NCBI RefSeq assembly: GCF_002585305.1
Contig: NZ_NUNF01000026.1
Span: 78,924 to 91,490 of the forward strand
Source of the DNA: Bacillus sp. AFS037270
GTDB lineage: Bacteria; Bacillota; Bacilli; Bacillales_B; DSM-18226
Reading direction: 5' to 3'
DNA: 12,567 nt
Shown here: piece after piece, positions 8,403-12,567 of the stretch
Layout: every line of letters starts with the position of its first letter
How positions within the stretch are numbered: the first letter of the stretch is position 1
Position numbers and translations under genes: made by a program
The notes under the pieces: generated by a model
What the model saw: only the letters and a program-made list of their open reading frames with translations
What the model was told of the DNA's origin: nothing
The model's database searches: none

Positions 8403-8502
8403 ATATCACTCCGGCACGCCTAATAATATACACCAAATGGGCATAAAAAGAAAATACCCTCATCTATTTTGCCTTGGCGCTTTTTATAAACTTGAAATAA
8501 AA

Positions 8503-8540
8503 AATAAAAGTCCAATTTTTATGCAGATTGAACTTTTATT
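8503..8540 (-). terminator. Terminator of the amidase gene, possibly bidirectional
   Basis: A 14-bp stem (8503-8516 with 8527-8540, one G-U pair in the minus-strand RNA) has a 10-base loop. On the minus strand it is followed by a T-rich tract, starting about 10 bases after the amidase stop codon. T residues also follow in the plus direction. It separates the amidase from the glycan operon. Confidence 0.85.
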
Positions 8541-8550
8541 TTTATATACT

Positions 8551-9531
8551 TTATCCAAACATTGCTTCCCAAGTTTTAGGCCCGACGATTCCATCCGCCG
8601 TTAACCCATGGCGTTGTTGAAAAGCTTTTACGTTCTCTTCTGTTCTTGGACCGAATATACCAACCGCTTCTATCCCAACAACACGTTGTATTCGCTTAAC
8701 ATCTTCACCTGTTGAACCTCTCTTAAGCAAATGGCCCGGATAGGGAAAACTGGCTTTTGATGCAGCTTGCGTTTTGGAGGCTGGATTATCAATCCAATAA
8801 AGATTCCTGCCGCCATTCCCATCAATCCATTTGTCACGGCCTACGTTGTGCCAATCACCACGACGCGCAAAAACATTAAATTCTTCGCCTGGCATGGCAT
8901 CACGGACAAATTCGGCTGAATGACTAGGTGCTTTACGAATATCAGTTCTCACTAACGCTCGTACCCTTTGAATGATTGTATTGCTGTGAATAAATACGGG
9001 TTCGACTAGAGCAGTTGGTGATGATTGAACAGGTTGAACCATTCCGCTTTTCACCATATTAATAAAATCATTCCAGGTAACACCTTTATCACCATTGCGC
9101 AAATTTCTTGGGCAGTTTTTCCCACTCCAATGGTTGTGTTGGACAACATTTGCAATGGGAATATGATAGGTCTTCATCAACTGGTTCGTCACTTCCGCAG
9201 CATTTGCTACGGCCTTTTTAAAATCGCCATCACTGTTTACACAAATTTCAATATGGATGGATGAGGTGTTGCCTGTCCCACTTCTGCCATCTCCGGCCGC
9301 CCAAGCTACCTCATTAAATGGGATGGATTGGATTGCTTCGTGGTCATCAATTTGAAGATGCCAGGAGGCCGAACGGTCATTTCCCCGTTCCTGCAGTCTT
9401 GCATGTGCTTCGGCATCTGCACCTGGGTTAGGATTATCTGTTTCATGAATGGTGATGTATTTAGGGAACATTTTGATGCCTGGACGTGTGTCTGTATTAG
9501 ATGCAGGAATAAATCGTTGAATAATGTTCAT
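8551..9531 (-). CDS. XlyA-like N-acetylmuramoyl-L-alanine amidase with SH3 and peptidoglycan-binding domains
   Basis: This zinc amidase of 326 residues should cut between N-acetylmuramic acid and the stem peptide. The Amidase_2 (T7 lysozyme-like) domain covers about 1-160. Zinc ligands by motif are His29 (YITIHETDN), His132 and Cys140 (QHNHWSGKNCPRNL). SIHIEICVN (91-99) is the usual core strand. An SH3-like region (about 184-249) and a C-terminal PG_binding_1 domain (about 264-324, with GIFGPRTEENVKAFQ and DGIVGPKTW) follow. There is no signal peptide, so export needs a holin or mother-cell lysis; both phage-type endolysins and sporulation amidases such as CwlC look like this. No holin gene is adjacent, and I cannot separate a prophage remnant from a host gene. 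ATG 9531 has AAAGGAG about nine bases upstream. It is monocistronic, with its own terminator, and divergent from the GtrA gene. Confidence 0.92.
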   Translation of the reverse strand: MNIIQRFIPASNTDTRPGIKMFPKYITIHETDNPNPGADAEAHARLQERGNDRSASWHLQIDDHEAIQSIPFNEVAWAAGDGRSGTGNTSSIHIEICVNSDGDFKKAVANAAEVTNQLMKTYHIPIANVVQHNHWSGKNCPRNLRNGDKGVTWNDFINMVKSGMVQPVQSSPTALVEPVFIHSNTIIQRVRALVRTDIRKAPSHSAEFVRDAMPGEEFNVFARRGDWHNVGRDKWIDGNGGRNLYWIDNPASKTQAASKASFPYPGHLLKRGSTGEDVKRIQRVVGIEAVGIFGPRTEENVKAFQQRHGLTADGIVGPKTWEAMFG

Positions 9532-9662
9532 ACATATCCACTCCTTTCATCTATATTTATGCAAAACCCCATGATTTGGACAGGGCTATTGTTACTTTTT
9601 GCATTTCTTTTCACAAATCATTAGTATGGAGGTAATCATATTAAAAAGATTGAAGGGCTAGT

Positions 9663-10055
9663 ATGGAAAAGTTACTAAAGTTCGGCCTTGTCGGGGTCGT
9701 GAATACGTTGATTTCAATCGGCTGTTATATTTTGTTTGTAAAATTAGGCATGCACTACATTCTCGCAAATATCATTTCTTATCTAATTGGGTTAGTAAAT
9801 AGCTATTATTGGAATAAGAAGTGGGTGTTTAAAAATAAGGAAAACCATCTTTCTGTTTTTGCTAAATTTGTGATTGTCAATTTAGTTGTGCTCAGTTTCA
9901 ATACCTTATGTCTCTTCTTATTTGTTCATAAATGGGGATTCAATCAGTATCTTTCACAATTAGTGGCAACTGCGCTAGGAATGGGAATCAATTTTATTTT
10001 AAATAAAAAATGGACCTTTGAATCTAATATGAACAACCAGAAACAAGTAAACTAA
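9663..10055 (+). CDS. GtrA-family four-TM membrane protein
   Basis: The protein has 130 residues and four hydrophobic segments (about 5-25, 33-50, 65-87 and 95-115), the normal size and topology of GtrA. The two family signature segments are present: NSYYWNKKWVF (46-56) closing TM2 and NFILNKKWTF (110-119) closing TM4. GtrA proteins are thought to help carry undecaprenyl-phosphate-linked sugars across the membrane for glycosylation of O-antigen or teichoic acids. Here no dedicated Und-P glucosyltransferase is adjacent, so its partner is probably encoded elsewhere or is one of the nearby GT2 enzymes. ATG 9663 has AAGGG about six bases upstream and a stop codon shortly before it in frame. A stronger GGAGG lies 30 bases upstream without an ATG. 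A weak AT-only hairpin followed by T (10067-10085) is the only terminator candidate. Confidence 0.88.
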   Translation: MEKLLKFGLVGVVNTLISIGCYILFVKLGMHYILANIISYLIGLVNSYYWNKKWVFKNKENHLSVFAKFVIVNLVVLSFNTLCLFLFVHKWGFNQYLSQLVATALGMGINFILNKKWTFESNMNNQKQVN

Positions 10056-10184
10056 TCTTTTTAAATAAAATATGAGTATTTTTGATTAACAATTTGGATA
10101 ATAAATGGATTTTTTGTAACTATTTATAGTAGGATAGTATTAGTTTCATTTTAAATTATTCTATTATAATGGGGGACTTGGAAG

Positions 10185-10784
10185 ATGCTGACTCCTGCCC
10201 AACAAAAAGTAAAACAAGAGCTGGAAGAATTGCAAGCGGCGGGAAGATTCCACCACAAGGCCCCACTGGAGTTCCACGCTCCACAACCTTCTTCTTTGAA
10301 AAAATGGATGCTTCCACTAGTCGTAATCCTGTTAATCTTGTTATTGGTTGTTATGTATCTATTTCACCCTAATCAATCCGAAACAGTCGATTATTTAGTG
10401 AAAGAGCAGCATTTATATCGGCAAAGTGAAAAACTGCTCAATGAAACACTTTATGAGAAGCCTGTTGACTACCAGGAAGCAAAAATGAAACAAATCGAAT
10501 TATGGAAAAAACTCTCAGAGCTAGATTCACCATCGGGCCTTCATGACCATAAACTTGATTTGCTGCATGTTATGGAGCAGCAGCAAGAGGTTCTGGTTGA
10601 TCTCACTGCCTCTAAGAATATAGATTCAGCCACATTTAACCAGAAAATGATTGAACTTAAAGTCAGGCAAGAGCTGGCATTTGATAGTTTGCGAACAGCA
10701 CTTGAGCGCGATAAGTTTAAATACGAGACGCTTGAGGATGGAACGGTTCGGTATTGGGTGCACTCGAAAATCTATACGTATTAA
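10185..10784 (+). CDS. Unrecognised single-pass membrane protein
   Basis: I do not recognise this 199-residue protein. Residues 1-40 are hydrophilic, begin with a charged helix (about 5-19) and end in SLKKW. One clear membrane segment spans about 42-60. Residues 62-199 are hydrophilic and mostly helical with many Glu, Gln and Leu, and probably lie outside the membrane given the positive charge before the segment. The tail ends in an aromatic GTVRYWVHSKIYTY. This is a type II-like topology with a possibly coiled-coil outer domain. There is no signal cleavage site, lipobox or catalytic motif. ATG 10185 has GGGGG nine bases upstream. A TATAAT at 10165-10170 is too close to the start to be the promoter. 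It is a single gene that ends in the shared terminator with the converging CPBP gene. Confidence 0.8.
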   Translation: MLTPAQQKVKQELEELQAAGRFHHKAPLEFHAPQPSSLKKWMLPLVVILLILLLVVMYLFHPNQSETVDYLVKEQHLYRQSEKLLNETLYEKPVDYQEAKMKQIELWKKLSELDSPSGLHDHKLDLLHVMEQQQEVLVDLTASKNIDSATFNQKMIELKVRQELAFDSLRTALERDKFKYETLEDGTVRYWVHSKIYTY

Positions 10785-10817
10785 AAGAGGTTCCGCACTA
10801 AAAGCAGAACCTCTTTT
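10783..10817. terminator. Bidirectional terminator between convergent genes
   Basis: A perfect 11-bp stem, AAAAGAGGTTC (10783-10793) with GAACCTCTTTT (10807-10817), encloses a 13-base loop. T runs form the 3' side in either direction. The left arm begins in the stop codon of the 199-residue gene, and the CPBP stop codon lies one base beyond the right arm, so one structure serves both genes. Confidence 0.88.
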
Positions 10818-10818
10818 A

Positions 10819-11745
10819 CTATTCGGCCGCCTGTACCCCATCAGCCGTTTCCAGCTGTTGCAGCGCACGTTTTCGGTTTAATTTTTCTAATATGAGGAGA
10901 AAGACATGGACAATTAACATGGCCAAGGCCATTAGATCGACAGCGGAATCAAGGTAGTACCACGAAAGTGTCGCGGTTATATCGTAAAGGGAATGAACGA
11001 GGACCGTCACCCAAAGGCTTCGCGTCCACAATAAGATTAATCCGAATAATAAGCCCATATTCGCAAAGGTAACAATCGCTCCTATCTTCACTCCCCATGG
11101 TTCAACGGAATCTAATGTGTGGTCAATCCCAAATAGAATAGAGGTGAGAAATAAAGCCATCATCAGAAAAAGATCTCTTTTCCCGCTTGCCCATCTGTTT
11201 GGAAAGAGCTTTTTACATACAACCAGCAGGAGGATGATATAGGCAAGGCGCCAAACCTCCTCTAATCCTGCGAGGGCATCCGTATATAAATCAGCGCCAA
11301 TGGCATCTACTTTTTCAAAAAAACTAGAAACAGGTTCTGCCTTTGTCTCTGAATCATCTGCTGTTGGTTTTTGTTCAACAACGTCCATCTGCATGTCGGT
11401 ATAATCTTGCACGTATTGATCATAATCTGCGTTAAAATCGTTGAAGATGTTGGATGAATACATGTTAATGATCGTGCTTCCGAGAAAGAATACTAAGAAG
11501 GCACCGGTAAACTTCAGGACTTGCTGCCGTTTTGTTAATCGGAAACGTTCTGAACTGCTAATCCGCCGGTGCAGTTTTAGACCTACAAAAAAGGAACATA
11601 CCATCATCGCATCATAAAAAGTGCTCGCCAAATAGCTGTACCGGGTTAAATAAAGGAGCACCTCAGCCCCTATGGTTACAACCAGCATGGCAAAGAGTAA
11701 CTTGATTGAAATCGGTTTGGTTAAGTTTGTTGTCATCCGCGTCAT
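10819..11745 (-). CDS. CPBP-family (Abi/Rce1-like) putative intramembrane protease
   Basis: This polytopic membrane protein of 308 residues has about eight hydrophobic segments. Three CPBP motifs are recognisable: a variant first motif LEEVWR (161-166), FGIDH (205-209, FxxxH) and HSLYD (251-255, HxxxD). CPBP proteins include Rce1-type proteases and bacterial members that process or confer immunity to peptides. Here the Arg follows the Glu pair one residue sooner than in the usual EExxxR, so activity is not assured. An acidic segment at about 105-145, between TM segments, probably faces outside. Another ATG (11736) is also compatible with the AGGGA upstream; ATG 11745 has AAGG six bases away and is kept. 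It lies 15 bases downstream of a 31-codon membrane-peptide gene and is presumably co-transcribed with it. Confidence 0.8.
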   Translation of the reverse strand: MTRMTTNLTKPISIKLLFAMLVVTIGAEVLLYLTRYSYLASTFYDAMMVCSFFVGLKLHRRISSSERFRLTKRQQVLKFTGAFLVFFLGSTIINMYSSNIFNDFNADYDQYVQDYTDMQMDVVEQKPTADDSETKAEPVSSFFEKVDAIGADLYTDALAGLEEVWRLAYIILLLVVCKKLFPNRWASGKRDLFLMMALFLTSILFGIDHTLDSVEPWGVKIGAIVTFANMGLLFGLILLWTRSLWVTVLVHSLYDITATLSWYYLDSAVDLMALAMLIVHVFLLILEKLNRKRALQQLETADGVQAAE

Positions 11746-11760
11746 TCCCTGCCTTATTGC

Positions 11761-11856
11761 TTATTTTAAAATCTCTACTGCCAATATTCCGAATCCATTT
11801 AATAATAGCAGGAATAGCAAACAGCCTAAGAGCCACTTCCAGGTTCTCTTCTCCAT
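11761..11856 (-). CDS. 31-residue membrane micro-protein upstream of the CPBP gene
   Basis: This short gene begins at ATG 11856 with AAGGAG (11862-11867) five bases upstream and ends with TAA at 11761-11763. The product starts MEKRTWKWLLG, has a hydrophobic stretch of about 19 residues (LLGCLLFLLLLNGFGILAV) and ends EILK. It looks like a single-pass membrane peptide with its basic N-terminus inside, carrying one Cys in the membrane segment. Only 15 bases separate its stop from the CPBP start codon, so the two form an operon. Possible roles are a partner or substrate of the protease, or a regulator. I know no named family for it. Confidence 0.7.
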   Translation of the reverse strand: MEKRTWKWLLGCLLFLLLLNGFGILAVEILK

Positions 11857-11861
11857 TTTGT

Positions 11862-11867
11862 CTCCTT
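11862..11867 (-). promoter_or_regulatory. Strong ribosome binding site of the 31-codon gene
   Basis: AAGGAG on the minus strand, five bases before ATG 11856. It is stronger and better spaced than the site of the downstream CPBP gene, which is the main reason for calling this short reading frame a gene. Confidence 0.75.
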
Positions 11868-11929
11868 AAATTATTGTTTTTAGCCACATGTTTACCGAAT
11901 TTGTTAATAGATAATAATAGTAATAATCT

Positions 11930-11958
11930 AACATATCAGCAGACAAATATCATTACAA
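11930..11958 (-). promoter_or_regulatory. Candidate sigma-A promoter of the micro-protein/CPBP operon
   Basis: On the minus strand TTGTAA (11953-11958) is followed after 17 bases by TATGTT (11930-11935), with TGA directly before it as an extended -10. Transcription would begin near 11923, about 67 bases before ATG 11856. Confidence 0.45.
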
Positions 11959-12060
11959 TGTTGTTTCCATTATTATTAGTACTTAGTGATTTTTTTGGTT
12001 TGTGGTACATATGAATGTACAAGCTGTATGTCCATTACTAGAGAGATGGGAGGTTATGAA

Positions 12061-12369
12061 ATGAGGCGTTTTATTTCTTTGATTCTATTAGTTGCTATCA
12101 TCTATGTATTGTCTGCAACAAATCCAGGGCGGTCGGCATATATTGACTGGGTTAATCACAAAACAATGGATCAGTCGTCGAACCTGCTTAAAAGGGGGAT
12201 CCTCTCAATTGCAGGAAAGTCTATCTTTGATGCCGGGACCACAAAATCCGATTATGTTGTTTTTTCCATCTACAAGACGGATTTTTCAGATGTCGGAATG
12301 GGGAAGATGACAACACTTGGGATATTTAATGAGTTTATTCCGCTTTCCAGTCTTGAAAAAGAGAAATAA
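12061..12369 (+). CDS. Small DUF4359-like membrane-anchored or secreted protein
   Basis: The protein has 102 residues. The N-terminus MRRFISLILLVAIIYVLSA is a membrane anchor or signal segment, followed by NPGRSAYIDWV, a hydrophilic middle and a closing GKMTTLGIFNEFIPLS. The NP--Y--W pattern after the membrane segment and the GIFN-FI end resemble DUF4359 proteins as I remember them; that family has no assigned function. ATG 12061 is chosen over the longer ATG 11986 because GGGAGG (12048-12053) lies seven bases upstream and the extra 25 residues are not signal-like. It is a single gene, divergent from the CPBP operon, and the structured repeat begins just after its stop codon. Confidence 0.75.
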   Translation: MRRFISLILLVAIIYVLSATNPGRSAYIDWVNHKTMDQSSNLLKRGILSIAGKSIFDAGTTKSDYVVFSIYKTDFSDVGMGKMTTLGIFNEFIPLSSLEKEK

Positions 12370-12370
12370 A

Positions 12371-12567
12371 TAAGAAAAGCGCAGCGGCGCCCGCCTTTCG
12401 GCGACAAGCACAAGACGAGCCGGCTGAAAGGTTGTTCTTTAACCTTTTGGACGGATTGATTTAAATGTGGAGGCGACTGTTCTGGGACTCTAGGCTAAGA
12501 CGCACTCTGTAAGAAGGCGTTTTTTTGCCTTCTTCAGGGGGTGGCTTAGACTTCGAGTCCCAAGGAG
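12371..12567. repeat. GC-rich structured intergenic repeat, runs to the window edge
   Basis: Right after the DUF4359-like gene the base composition jumps to GC-rich and non-coding. Hairpins seen include CGCC/GGCG (12392-12403), a 10-bp stem (12424-12433 with 12441-12450, two G-U pairs), and a long imperfect hairpin from GGGACTC (12484-12490) to GAGTCCC (12555-12561). Inside the last are CTAAG/CTTAG (12495-12499, 12545-12549) and AAGAAGGC/GCCTTCTT (12511-12518, 12527-12534). The start, GCGCAGCGGCGCCCGCC followed by GACAAGCACAAGACGAGC, matches my memory of an interspersed Bacillaceae element, but copy number cannot be tested here. The element may continue past the window. Confidence 0.6.

Noticed and set aside
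8439..8459. Hairpin GGGCAT/ATACCC in the gap between the amidase and the glycan operon
   Set aside because: The stem is only six bp with no T run on either side, so it is not a convincing terminator or riboswitch.
9554..9561. Sigma-K/sigma-E-like -10 (GCATAAATA type) upstream of the amidase, which would fit a CwlC-like sporulation role
   Set aside because: Position is approximate, the match is partial and no -35 was found at the right distance.
10165..10170. Perfect TATAAT before the 199-residue gene
   Set aside because: It would start transcription within about ten bases of the ATG and after the GGGGG ribosome binding site, and has no -35 partner of good quality.
11986..12060. Longer N-terminus of the DUF4359-like protein from ATG 11986
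   Set aside because: GGGAGG sits correctly before ATG 12061, and the extra residues precede and spoil the normal signal-type start.
12541..12567. TTCGAGTCC resembling a tRNA T-arm near the right edge
   Set aside because: No matching acceptor, D or anticodon arms were found, and these bases pair better in the long imperfect hairpin.

Overview
The window reads as chromosomal DNA of a low-GC Gram-positive bacterium, most probably a Bacillaceae member. The evidence is AT-rich DNA, strong AAGGAG/AGGAGG ribosome binding sites, and cell-wall hydrolases of the LytD and XlyA types. There is also a GC-rich structured repeat at the right edge of a kind I associate, from memory only, with Bacillaceae intergenic DNA. 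No genes for transposases, integrases, CRISPR arrays, rRNA or tRNA were seen.

Left part (1-3400, minus strand): one large secreted autolysin. It has a signal peptide, six tandem Ig-like repeats, a GH73 N-acetylglucosaminidase domain with an ETGWG active-site motif, and two SH3-like wall-binding domains. It has its own candidate extended -10 promoter.

Centre (3400-8400, minus strand): a four-gene surface-glycan operon. In order of transcription it encodes a GT2 glycosyltransferase, a polysaccharide pyruvyl transferase (overlapping the first gene by 23 nt), a Wzx/MVF-type flippase, and a second GT2 enzyme with an extra N-terminal helical region. A hairpin terminator follows. The set can add sugars, pyruvylate and flip a lipid-linked glycan, but no polymerase, chain-length regulator or priming transferase is visible. 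It is therefore either an accessory module for a pathway encoded elsewhere or makes a short repeat unit.

Right of centre (8500-10060): a cytoplasmic XlyA-like N-acetylmuramoyl-L-alanine amidase without a signal peptide (minus strand, own terminator), and divergently a GtrA-family membrane protein (plus strand). GtrA proteins are usually tied to lipid-linked sugar transfer across the membrane, which fits the glycan theme.

Right part (10185-12567): an unrecognised single-pass membrane protein converges on a CPBP-family putative membrane protease, with a shared bidirectional terminator between them. Just upstream of the protease, in the same operon, is a 31-codon membrane-peptide gene with a strong ribosome binding site. 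A small DUF4359-like exported or anchored protein (plus strand) follows, and the window ends in a GC-rich repeat with several nested hairpins. The most unusual candidates are the micro-protein/CPBP pair, the incomplete pyruvylated-glycan operon and the structured repeat.
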